Below are positions 24,709 through 32,268 of a DNA stretch of 48,025 nucleotides, piece after piece. The position numbers were made by a program, and so were the translations under genes. This stretch comes from Erysipelotrichaceae bacterium. GTDB lineage: Bacteria > Bacillota_I > Bacilli_A > Erysipelotrichales > Erysipelotrichaceae. The notes beneath the pieces are model-generated. The model saw only the letters and a program-made list of their open reading frames with translations, ran no database searches and had not been told where the DNA came from. The DNA lies in the NCBI GenBank assembly GCA_013334325.1, contig JAAXXT010000017.1, positions 1-48,025 on the forward strand, written 5' to 3'. Positions within the stretch are counted from its first letter, which is position 1. Each line of letters opens with the position of its first letter.

Positions 24709-26240
24709 AAAAAAGAGCCTTACTTAGTGTCAGTGATAAAACGGGTCTACTTGAGGTGGCGAAAGCCCTCATCGAAGCTCAGTTTGAACTCATCTCAACA
24801 GGAGGTACTAAAAAGACCTTGGTTGAGGCAGGCCTTTCTGTCTTAGGGATCGAAGAGGTCACAGGTTTTCCTGAGATGTTGGAAGGAAGAGTTAAGACGC
24901 TTCATCCAAATGTTCATGGGGGACTTTTGTTTAAACGTAATGATCCTCATCATGTGGAAAGTGTAGTCAACGCTCATATTGAACCCATCGATGTGGTCAT
25001 CGTCAATCTATATCCTTTTCAAAAAACGATAGAAAAAAAGGATTGTACGATCGAAGAAGCCATAGAGAATATCGATATTGGAGGTCCTTCGATGTTGAGA
25101 AGTGCCGCTAAAAATGCTCAAGATGTGACTGTAGTATGCGATCCTCTTGATTATGAGGCGCTTATTCAACAACTCAAAGAAGATGGTTCAACTACGCTTT
25201 CGTTTAGACAAGCCATGGCTGCGAAAGTCTTTCGTACGACAGCGGCATATGATGCCTTGATTGCTCAATATATGAATAAGGTCGTAGGATGTGAAAATCC
25301 TGAACGATTGACAGAGACCTATGTGTTGAAACAAACCTTACGATATGGGGAGAATCCTCATCAAAAGGCAGCCTTTTATGCGAGTCCTTTTGAGGAAGAC
25401 AATGCGATCTCTAGTGCGCTTCAGATCCATGGGAAAGAGCTTTCCTATAATAATATCCAAGATGGATCTGCAGCTTTAGCTCTTCTAAGTGAGTTTGATC
25501 AAGCTGCTGTTGTGGCACTTAAACATATGAATCCATGTGGAGTAGGGATATCTCATGAGGCATATACCTCTTGGAGAAAAGCCTATGAAGCAGATACCAC
25601 CAGTATCTTTGGAGGAGTCATCGCCTTTAACCGAGAAGTTGATCAAAAGATCGCACTAGAACTTTCTGAGATCTTCTTAGAGATCATATTAGCGCCTTCG
25701 TTTACTCAAGAAGCACTTGAGATCTTAACTCAAAAGAAAAACATACGTCTATTAAAAACAAACAATGAGAAAGATCATCCATATACGACTTCCACTGTGC
25801 GACTCGCAGGAGGCTTACTCGTTCAAGATACAGATAGGAATTCTACTAAAACGACTTCTCTTAAAGCAGTCACCAAGAAATCTCCTACCGCATCTCAACT
25901 TAGTGATGCCTTATTCGGAGAAAAGGTCGTTAAGCACGTGAAATCAAATGCGATCGTAATCGTTAAGAATGGGCAGACTTGTGGGATAGGGGCAGGTCAA
26001 ATGAATCGTGTCGGTGCCGCAGAGATCGCACTTAAACAAGCAGGTGAAAAAGCCAAAGGCGCAACGATGGCTTCGGACGCCTTTTTCCCAATGGATGATA
26101 CAGTGAAGTTGGCTGCTTCTTATGGGATCGTGTGTATCCTTCAACCAGGAGGATCCATCAAGGATCAGGATTCTATTGCGGCCTGTGATGAGGCCAATAT
26201 CTCGATGGTATTTACTGGTGAAAGGCATTTTAAGCACTGA
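24705..26240 (+). CDS. purH: Bifunctional AICAR transformylase / IMP cyclohydrolase PurH
   Basis: 511 residues, normal for PurH. The N-terminal cyclohydrolase domain (about 1-195) has LLSVSDKTGLLEVAK, STGGTKKTL, GRVKTLHPNVHGGLL and NIDIGGPSMLRSAAKN. The C-terminal transformylase domain has LRYGENPHQKAAF, ELSYNNIQDG, ALKHMNPCG with the catalytic Lys-His pair, and SDAFFPMDD. It carries out the last two steps to IMP. The TGA stop shares a base with the purD ATG (TGATG). Confidence 0.97.
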   Translation: MKKRALLSVSDKTGLLEVAKALIEAQFELISTGGTKKTLVEAGLSVLGIEEVTGFPEMLEGRVKTLHPNVHGGLLFKRNDPHHVESVVNAHIEPIDVVIVNLYPFQKTIEKKDCTIEEAIENIDIGGPSMLRSAAKNAQDVTVVCDPLDYEALIQQLKEDGSTTLSFRQAMAAKVFRTTAAYDALIAQYMNKVVGCENPERLTETYVLKQTLRYGENPHQKAAFYASPFEEDNAISSALQIHGKELSYNNIQDGSAALALLSEFDQAAVVALKHMNPCGVGISHEAYTSWRKAYEADTTSIFGGVIAFNREVDQKIALELSEIFLEIILAPSFTQEALEILTQKKNIRLLKTNNEKDHPYTTSTVRLAGGLLVQDTDRNSTKTTSLKAVTKKSPTASQLSDALFGEKVVKHVKSNAIVIVKNGQTCGIGAGQMNRVGAAEIALKQAGEKAKGATMASDAFFPMDDTVKLAASYGIVCILQPGGSIKDQDSIAACDEANISMVFTGERHFKH

Positions 26241-27484
26241 TGAATACGATCTTGATCATAGGTTCAGGAGGACGTGAACACGCTTTAGCGAGATGTTTTA
26301 GACGAAGTCCAACAGTAGAAATGGTTTATGTGGCACCTGGAAATCCTGGGATGAATGATGTGGCCGAAACAATAGACATCAAGATGGATGACTTTGAAGG
26401 CTTGGCTCAGTTTGCGAAAGAGAAAAAAATAAACTTGGTCTTTGTAGGACCAGAAGCCCCTTTATCACTAGGCATCGTTGATGAGCTACGTGCCTTAGGT
26501 ATTTGTATATTTGGACCAACAAAAAAAGCAGCTCAACTGGAATCCAGTAAGAACTTCGCTAAGATCATCATGAATAAATACGATATCCCAACCGCTAAAC
26601 ACATTACCGTAAACACTAAAGAAGAAGCGCTTGAAGTTCTGAAAACACATAAGGCACCCATCGTCATCAAAGCGGATGGTTTGATGGCTGGTAAAGGCGT
26701 TACCGTTGCGATGGATGATAAAGATGCTTATGTGGCGATCCAAGAGATCTATACAGATGATCAAGTGATTTCACCTGTCGTTATCGAAGAATATCTAGAA
26801 GGAGAAGAATTCTCACTTATGGCTTTCGTTAAAGGAGAACGTGTCATCGCGATGGATATCGCTCGTGATCATAAACGTGCTTACGATAACGATAAAGGAC
26901 CCAATACTGGAGGTATGGGTGCGTATTCTCCCGTTCCTCAGATATCATCTGATCAAATCGAAGAAGCCATGGCTAAAGTGATGAGACCCATCGCGAAAGC
27001 TATGGTTACGGAAGGTATTCCTTTTGAGGGGGTTTTATATGGAGGTCTTATGGCCACCAAAGAAGGCATCAAGACGATCGAATTCAATGTTCGCTTTGGA
27101 GACCCTGAAACAGAGGTCTTATTACCTAGACTTCAAGTTCCATTAGACCAAATCATCTTCGATCTAATGAATGATAAAGAAGTAAGTTTAAAATTCGATG
27201 AGCGCTTTGCCTGTGGGGTCGTACTGGCTTCTGTAGGTTATCCTAAAGCCTTTGAGAAAGGTCATTTGATTTTAGGTTTAGATCTGGTTGAATCCCAGGT
27301 TTATCATATGGGGACTTCGTTTCAAGATGGGTTTAGAAACAACTCAGGAAGAGTCTTATGTGTGGTGGAATTAAGTGAGACACTTCAAGGTGCTGCAGAG
27401 AAAGTATACGCACAAATTGAAAAAATAGAGGCACCTCATCTTTTCCATCGTCACGACATAGGTATTAATCCAAACAAACGCTAA
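26240..27484 (+). CDS. purD: Phosphoribosylamine-glycine ligase PurD
   Basis: 414 residues with an ATP-grasp fold. ILIIGSGGREHALA at the N-terminus, FVGPEAPLSLGIVD, IVIKADGLMAGKGVTVA, EGEEFSLMAF, GPNTGGMGAYSPVP and EFNVRFGDPETEVLLP all match PurD. It makes GAR from phosphoribosylamine and glycine. It is the last gene of the operon; its final codons form the 5' arm of the terminator that follows. Confidence 0.97.
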   Translation: MNTILIIGSGGREHALARCFRRSPTVEMVYVAPGNPGMNDVAETIDIKMDDFEGLAQFAKEKKINLVFVGPEAPLSLGIVDELRALGICIFGPTKKAAQLESSKNFAKIIMNKYDIPTAKHITVNTKEEALEVLKTHKAPIVIKADGLMAGKGVTVAMDDKDAYVAIQEIYTDDQVISPVVIEEYLEGEEFSLMAFVKGERVIAMDIARDHKRAYDNDKGPNTGGMGAYSPVPQISSDQIEEAMAKVMRPIAKAMVTEGIPFEGVLYGGLMATKEGIKTIEFNVRFGDPETEVLLPRLQVPLDQIIFDLMNDKEVSLKFDERFACGVVLASVGYPKAFEKGHLILGLDLVESQVYHMGTSFQDGFRNNSGRVLCVVELSETLQGAAEKVYAQIEKIEAPHLFHRHDIGINPNKR

Positions 27485-27500
27485 AGGCGTTTGTTTTTTC
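27473..27500 (+). terminator. Intrinsic terminator of the purine operon
   Basis: AACAAACGC and GCGTTTGTT form a perfect 9-bp stem around a 5-base loop holding the purD stop codon; a T run follows. Confidence 0.9.
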
Positions 27501-27517
27501 AGGTGTATACTTGATTT

Positions 27518-27973
27518 ATGGATAAGATAAAAAGACCTCGTTTTGATGAAGAAACCCAAGGCATTCTAGATGAATTACTTAAACTTGAGAAGAAGGACGC
27601 TTTAAGATGGGCACTAGATGTGGCAGAACATATCTTACCTGTGTTTGAGGCTCATCAACCTGATGATCCTAGACCTCGTAAGTGTATTGAATTAGGAAGA
27701 GAATGGATGAAAGGAACAGTTCCTTTTAAAGAAATAAGAGCAACAGCTTTAGCGGCTCACGCAGCTGCCCGTAACGCCAGTGATCCTTTAGCCATCGCTG
27801 CCGCAAGAGCCTGTGGTCATGCGATCGCAACGATCCATGTCCAAACTCATAGTGTAGGTGCTGCACTTTATGGGATGAAAGCTTGTCCAGATGAGATTTC
27901 AAAAAGAACAGAACGTGCTTGGCAGATCAATCATCTAGAAGAGATCAAACTGAGTCTAAATAAAACAACATAA
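27518..27973 (+). CDS. Imm-5-like (putative immunity protein) family
   Basis: 151 residues, helical and soluble. PDDPRPRKCIELGREWMKG, the Ala-rich ALAAHAAARNASDPLAIAAARACGHAIATIHV (in outline) and the C-terminal YGMKACPDEI are the pattern of the family labelled putative immunity protein (Imm-5-like). The label comes from homology to immunity proteins of polymorphic toxin loci, but no toxin gene is next to it, so a toxin-immunity role is not supported here. The start has no strong ribosome binding site. It has its own terminator. Confidence 0.75.
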   Translation: MDKIKRPRFDEETQGILDELLKLEKKDALRWALDVAEHILPVFEAHQPDDPRPRKCIELGREWMKGTVPFKEIRATALAAHAAARNASDPLAIAAARACGHAIATIHVQTHSVGAALYGMKACPDEISKRTERAWQINHLEEIKLSLNKTT

Positions 27974-27975
27974 AA

Positions 27976-28006
27976 AAGGTGACCATTCATTGATTGGTCA
28001 CCTTTA
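27976..28006. terminator. Intrinsic terminator between convergent genes
   Basis: AAAGGTGACCA and TGGTCACCTTT form a long stem with A and T runs on either side, able to act in both directions. Confidence 0.85.
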
Positions 28007-28022
28007 CTTTAGAGCTAAATAC

Positions 28023-28499
28023 TTATGATTTCTTTACTTTACATTTCCCATTCTTGATTTCCCATAAGGTCCATAGGATACCAATGAGAATCAATCCCAA
28101 GGAAATGAATTTATAAGGTAAACCAGCATAAGGTAATGCGATCACAGAGAAGGCAATCCCAACACTCGCAAAGAAGGCAATCACACAAGGTGTACAACCA
28201 TAAGTAAGTATTCCAAACAAAACTGAAATGAAACTTAAATTAGAACCCATACTTTCTTTACCTTTAAGTTGAGCCATGATCGTACTTAAACTTAACATAA
28301 ACGCAGATCCACTGGCCATGATGACATTCAACGAGATGTTTAGTATCACCAACAGCATTCCATATTCATGGATCATATCTGCATAAGGCATATTCAATTG
28401 ATCGATCATTCCATAGATGACGATAAACACTAATCCAAAAACTAGAGTTTGAAGTATCATTTTTTTATTTCTTAATCGACTAAAGGTTTCTTGGATCAT
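28023..28499 (-). CDS. Four-helix membrane protein with CxxC motif, function unknown
   Basis: 158 residues with four or five hydrophobic segments. The helix GILTYGCTPCVIAFFASVGI holds the only cysteine pair, C-T-P-C, and the C-terminus is short and basic (NGKCKVKKS). A cysteine pair inside a membrane helix recalls the mercury carrier MerT and thiol-redox membrane proteins, but the rest does not let me assign either. Its start lies in a good context, with a basic N-terminus (SRLRNKK). Convergent with the Imm-5-like gene and divergent from ppx. Confidence 0.6.
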   Translation of the reverse strand: MIQETFSRLRNKKMILQTLVFGLVFIVIYGMIDQLNMPYADMIHEYGMLLVILNISLNVIMASGSAFMLSLSTIMAQLKGKESMGSNLSFISVLFGILTYGCTPCVIAFFASVGIAFSVIALPYAGLPYKFISLGLILIGILWTLWEIKNGKCKVKKS

Positions 28500-28596
28500 A
28501 TCACTACCTCACTTCAGACAAGAGTATATCATTTGGTGATCATTTATAGAATAAAGATAACTGAACTTATTGTATATAAAGTTTAATGGTCACTCA

Positions 28597-28650
28597 TTAA
28601 CCAACACTTAACACTAAATTGATACTCTAATAAAGAACTGAGATTATACT
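28597..28650 (+). promoter_or_regulatory. Pho-box-like 11-bp repeats and -10 before the exopolyphosphatase gene
   Basis: TTAACC at 28597, TTAACA at 28608 and TTGATA at 28619 are spaced exactly 11 bases apart. They match the TTAACA-type half-sites with 5-base gaps bound by PhoP in Bacillus. TATACT at 28645-28650 is a good -10, so the last repeat takes the -35 place, as at PhoP-activated promoters. The downstream gene acts on polyphosphate, which supports phosphate control. Confidence 0.55.
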
Positions 28651-28669
28651 GATAAAAAAGGAGTACACC

Positions 28670-29587
28670 ATGAGAATCGGAATCATCGATTTAGGTTCTA
28701 ATAGTATACGTTTAGTTATATATTTCTGGGATGGGGCTAAGATCGAGAAGAAACAAGACATCAAACATCAAGGTCAAAGTATAAAATTCATCAAAGATCA
28801 GAAAATGAGCCAAGATGGGATAGATTCGATCGTAACGCACTTAAAAGAATTGATGGTGATGGCTAGAGCTTATGGGGTAGATGAATTAAGGATCTTTGCG
28901 ACTGCTTCCTTAAGAAACATCTCCAACAGTAATGAAGCAAAAGCTGACATCGAAAATAGAATTATGTATCCTATAGAGATATTGAATGGGTATGAAGAAT
29001 CCTTATTTGGATTTGAAGGAATGAAGAAGATCGTTCGTTTACCCTTAGAAGGCATCAGTATCGATATCGGCGGAGGATCATCAGAAATCACCTATTTTAA
29101 AAATGAGACTGCGATCTTTAGCGATTCTATACCACTAGGTTCTTTGAGCCTTTATCTTGATCATGTGGTAGATGTGGTACCTAATGATTATGAACAAATT
29201 GCGATAAGGAATTCGATCCAAAAAGCTTTAGATGAGCTTGTATGGTTAAATACCATCAAAGTAGAAACCATCATTGGGATAGGTGGTACAGCAAGAGCAG
29301 TGATGAAACTTCACCAAGCCCGTTATGAGATCAATAGTTCTATATACGATATGAAATTATCCTCGTCGATCGTTCATGGTTATGCGACTTTAAACAAACG
29401 AAACAGAACCTCAGAGTTGTCTTTGATTGTAGATGTTATCCCTGATCGTTTAACGACAGTGCTTCCAGGAGCGCTTATTTTAGATGAAATCATGAGAAAA
29501 GTAGAAGCTCAAGAGTTCCATCTTTCTCAATATGGGGTAAGAGAAGGTTATATGTTTAATCGTATTCTTAAGGATGAGAAGAAATAA
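28670..29587 (+). CDS. Exopolyphosphatase / pppGpp phosphatase family (Ppx/GppA)
   Basis: 305 residues: the two-domain sugar-kinase/actin-like core without the extra C-terminal domains of the long E. coli enzymes. GIIDLGSNSIRLVIY is the first phosphate loop, ATASLRN and GYEESLFGF follow, ISIDIGGGSSEITYF is the second loop, and GIGGTARA is the adenosine-side motif. It removes terminal phosphate from polyphosphate or pppGpp. AAAAAGGAG precedes the ATG. A Pho-box-like promoter is present, and a VTC-type polyphosphate polymerase homologue lies 8 kb downstream. Confidence 0.92.
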   Translation: MRIGIIDLGSNSIRLVIYFWDGAKIEKKQDIKHQGQSIKFIKDQKMSQDGIDSIVTHLKELMVMARAYGVDELRIFATASLRNISNSNEAKADIENRIMYPIEILNGYEESLFGFEGMKKIVRLPLEGISIDIGGGSSEITYFKNETAIFSDSIPLGSLSLYLDHVVDVVPNDYEQIAIRNSIQKALDELVWLNTIKVETIIGIGGTARAVMKLHQARYEINSSIYDMKLSSSIVHGYATLNKRNRTSELSLIVDVIPDRLTTVLPGALILDEIMRKVEAQEFHLSQYGVREGYMFNRILKDEKK

Positions 29588-29695
29588 ACTCATCTTTTGA
29601 TTTTAAGACTTTAATTTTACTTGAAAAAAGCATAAAAATAAGTAATGATATGTGTACAAACTCGATTGATCATTGATCATTCAGAAAGGGTCTTC

Positions 29696-30115
29696 ATGGA
29701 TAATAAACCTAAAGTAGCCTTCGTTTGCGTACACAACTCTTGTCGTTCCCAAATTGCCGAAGCTTTAGCTAAGTTTTATAATGAGGATGTGTTTGAAGCC
29801 TATTCCGCTGGGACTGAAACTAAGCCTCAGTTGAATCAAGATGCGGTTCGTCTAATGAAGAATCTTTATGGGATCGATATGGAAGAAACCCAGAAATCAA
29901 AATTGATCACTGAACTTCCTGAGATCGATATCGTGATCACTATGGGATGTAATGTAGAATGTCCAAGTCTACCTTGTACCTATCGAGAAGACTGGGGATT
30001 GGATGATCCTAGTGGACAATCAGATGAAGTCTTTTTAGAGATCATCAATACGATCGATACTAAAGTCAATGAATTGAGCCAACGTATCTTAGATAACGAA
30101 TTTGACTTAAAATAA
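29696..30115 (+). CDS. arsC: Arsenate reductase ArsC, thioredoxin-coupled type
   Basis: 139 residues from the ATG at 29696 (AAAGGG upstream); the longer in-frame start lacks support. The low-molecular-weight phosphatase loop CVHNSCR has the nucleophile Cys11 and Cys16. The redox relay cysteines are in CNVECPSLPC (85, 89, 94), and DWGLDDPSG carries the general acid Asp. This is the Staphylococcus pI258-like class, which reduces arsenate to arsenite and is recycled by thioredoxin. No ArsR or arsenite efflux gene is adjacent, so it is an orphan copy. A serine hydrolase follows after 16 bases and may be co-transcribed. Confidence 0.9.
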   Translation: MDNKPKVAFVCVHNSCRSQIAEALAKFYNEDVFEAYSAGTETKPQLNQDAVRLMKNLYGIDMEETQKSKLITELPEIDIVITMGCNVECPSLPCTYREDWGLDDPSGQSDEVFLEIINTIDTKVNELSQRILDNEFDLK

Positions 30116-30131
30116 TCAAAAAGGAGTCTTT

Positions 30132-31190
30132 ATGAATACAGAGAAAATCATAACTAAGCTCAGTCCCTTAACCCAAAAAACAGAGGCAAAGAACCATAAG
30201 AAACCTTTCCAGGTATTGGTTCATTCTGATCGTCATGAGCTTCATTTTGCGTATCCACTCAACACAGAAAATCAGATCTTTCATGTGGCCAGTATTGGGA
30301 AGCTATTTACGACTGTCCTTACTTTGAAATTGGTCGAAGAAGGAAAACTGAGCTTAAGCGATAAACTGGTGAAATGGTTGGATCCAGCTTTACTAGAAGG
30401 ACTCTTTGAGAGCGATCTTCATGAGATCGATGTCTTGGATTGTTTAAGCCATCGTAGTGGCGCTGAAGATTTCTTTGAGGGTAAACCTAAAACAGGAGAT
30501 CCTTTAACGAAGATCGTTTTTGAGAAACCTGATACCTTATGGACTGCTGAAATGTTGCTTGAGTTTACCAGAACGAATTTAAAACCCATTGGTAAACGAA
30601 AAGAAAAATTCGCATATAGTGATACAGGTTTCTTATTGGTGTGTATGGTTTTAGAAAAGGTTGAGAATAAACCTATTCGATTGATTTTTGAAGAACAGTT
30701 GTTTAGACCTCTAGGATTAAACAATACCCAATCGATGATCTACTTATATCCAAAGAATCTTGCGAAAGTTCCTTCTGCGATATGGTTAGGCAAACATGAA
30801 GTCAAAGATCTCAACATCTTATCCATAGATCAAGCAGATGGTGGTATCGTATCTACGCCAGAAGATTTAGTAAGTTTTAATAAAGCACTTTATTCAGGAA
30901 AGATCATCAATCAAGAACATTTGGATTTGATGCAGAACTGGCAAGGGAAATTCAGAGCGGGTCTACATTATGGGACAGGGATGATGCAGGTTCATTTTGA
31001 GGAATTCTTTTTCTTGATGAAAGGCTTCCCAAGATTAACAGGTCATATTGGTGTCTTATCAACGCATTGTTTCTATGATCAGATAAATGATATCCACTAT
31101 ATATTGAACTTTGGTTCAACAGAGAATATGAGCAGTAGTTTTGTATACTTAAGTAATGTGGTTGGATTGATCAAACAAGAAAATAAGTAA
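30132..31190 (+). CDS. Serine hydrolase of the class C beta-lactamase / DD-peptidase fold
   Basis: 352 residues with no signal peptide, so it is probably cytoplasmic. The SxxK motif SIGK is at 54-57 (FHVASIGKLFT). The second motif YSD is at 162-164 in place of the usual YSN/YAN, and HIG near residue 309 stands where KTG would be, as in esterase-type members. Such proteins are often esterases or peptidases of unknown substrate rather than lactamases. AAAGGAG precedes the ATG. It lies close behind arsC and ahead of the toroid protein. Confidence 0.85.
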   Translation: MNTEKIITKLSPLTQKTEAKNHKKPFQVLVHSDRHELHFAYPLNTENQIFHVASIGKLFTTVLTLKLVEEGKLSLSDKLVKWLDPALLEGLFESDLHEIDVLDCLSHRSGAEDFFEGKPKTGDPLTKIVFEKPDTLWTAEMLLEFTRTNLKPIGKRKEKFAYSDTGFLLVCMVLEKVENKPIRLIFEEQLFRPLGLNNTQSMIYLYPKNLAKVPSAIWLGKHEVKDLNILSIDQADGGIVSTPEDLVSFNKALYSGKIINQEHLDLMQNWQGKFRAGLHYGTGMMQVHFEEFFFLMKGFPRLTGHIGVLSTHCFYDQINDIHYILNFGSTENMSSSFVYLSNVVGLIKQENK

Positions 31191-31196
31191 CTTTTT

Positions 31197-31211
31197 AAGA
31201 CTAAAAGTCTT
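31197..31211 (+). other. Small hairpin directly before a ribosome binding site
   Basis: AAGACT-AAA-AGTCTT lies next to TAGGAG of the following gene. It has no T run after it, so it is not a terminator; it may affect translation or mRNA stability. Confidence 0.35.
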
Positions 31212-31221
31212 AGGAGCTTAT

Positions 31222-32160
31222 ATGGAACAAAACATCATTGATTGGCTTGAAGATAGTGACCCTGTGGTACGTTTTCGTTTACATCGAGATATTCTTCATA
31301 GTGATCAAGACACAATTAATAAAATCAGAACCTCCATCGCAACTGAGGGTTGGGGAAAAGCTTTCCTAGATCATCGTAATGAGAATAAACATTGGGGAGA
31401 AGCGTACTATAATCCAAAATGGATCAGTACCCACTACACCTTATTGAATCTAAGAATGATCCATTATCCACTAGGTGATCCTCGTGTGAATGAATCTATA
31501 GAGCTCATCCTAAATGAGAATTACAGTAAAGAGGAGGGTATCGTTCATCGCATTGGTTATCCAATCAGTGATGTCTGTATCAATGGGATGTTTCTAAACA
31601 TCGCAGCTTATTTTAAAGCCCCTGAAGAAAAACTAAGATCCATGATCGATTATCTTCTATCGACTCAGTTGAAAGATGGGGGATTTAATTGTCAATACCG
31701 AAAGAAACAGACCCATCATAGTTCTGTTCATACCAGCTTATCAGTCTGTGAAGGTTATTGGGAATATGAGAAAAATGGATATACCTATCGTTTAGATGAA
31801 ATCATCAAACAACGCAAAGAAGCCGAAGAATTCTTGTTGGTACATAAGCTTTATAAAAGCGATAAAGATGATTCGATTATGAACCCACACTTCTTATCGA
31901 TGCATTGGCCTTATCATTGGCACTTCGATGTGATGCGTGCTTTGGAGTACTTCTCTAAGAGTAAACATCCTTACGATCCACGAATGAAAGATGCCTTAGA
32001 TTGGTTGAGATCTAAAGAGAAAGATGGTCTATGGCCTTTAAGCCCACACTATAGTGGAAAGACTTTTTTTACGATGGAGAGGGTCTCTCAGAAAAGTAAA
32101 ATCAATACTTTGCGAGCAATGAATATTCTTGCACATTATTATAGGATTGATAAGGCTTAA
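31222..32160 (+). CDS. Alpha/alpha-toroid (prenyltransferase/squalene-cyclase-like) protein, function unknown
   Basis: 312 residues, soluble and helical. Repeats of the type LLSTQLKDGGFNCQY and DWLRSKEKDGLWPLSP are QW-like motifs of the squalene-cyclase/prenyltransferase toroid fold; His and Trp are frequent (MHWPYHWHFDVMRALEYF). The DXDD catalytic acid of cyclases is not seen, and it has half the length of squalene-hopene cyclases, so terpene cyclisation is unlikely. Relatives are annotated only as prenyltransferase-like or hypothetical. The strong GGAG site and short spacing after the hydrolase suggest co-expression. Confidence 0.65.
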   Translation: MEQNIIDWLEDSDPVVRFRLHRDILHSDQDTINKIRTSIATEGWGKAFLDHRNENKHWGEAYYNPKWISTHYTLLNLRMIHYPLGDPRVNESIELILNENYSKEEGIVHRIGYPISDVCINGMFLNIAAYFKAPEEKLRSMIDYLLSTQLKDGGFNCQYRKKQTHHSSVHTSLSVCEGYWEYEKNGYTYRLDEIIKQRKEAEEFLLVHKLYKSDKDDSIMNPHFLSMHWPYHWHFDVMRALEYFSKSKHPYDPRMKDALDWLRSKEKDGLWPLSPHYSGKTFFTMERVSQKSKINTLRAMNILAHYYRIDKA

Positions 32161-32197
32161 GTCCTTATTTAGAAGGATGATTCATTAAGATTTAATG

Positions 32198-32261
32198 CGC
32201 TTTTCATTTGATTTATACAGAAAAGCGTATAATAAAGTTAAGCCGTCTAAGACGGCGGAGG
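32198..32261 (+). promoter_or_regulatory. Promoter region of the SPFH gene with inverted repeat and pre-RBS hairpin
   Basis: CGCTTTTC (32198-32205) and GAAAAGCG (32220-32227) form a perfect 8-bp inverted repeat with a 14-base gap directly before TATAAT (32228-32233). The -35 region falls inside this dyad and is a poor match, which suggests regulator control. Downstream, GCCGTC-TAA-GACGGC (32242-32256) forms a hairpin immediately before the GGAGG ribosome binding site. Confidence 0.55.
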
Positions 32262-32268
32262 TAACTGC

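Noticed and set aside
27518-27973. Toxin-immunity locus around the Imm-5-like gene
   Set aside because: No toxin, secretion or polymorphic-repeat gene is adjacent; purine biosynthesis and a membrane protein flank it.
29645-29695. N-terminal extension of ArsC
   Set aside because: The extra residues do not match the family, whereas ATG 29696 has AAAGGG upstream and gives the normal N-terminus.
32198-32233. ECF sigma-W promoter before the SPFH gene, as for Bacillus flotillin genes
   Set aside because: CGTA is present at the -10 place but no TGAAAC lies 16-17 bases upstream; TATAAT suggests the housekeeping sigma factor.
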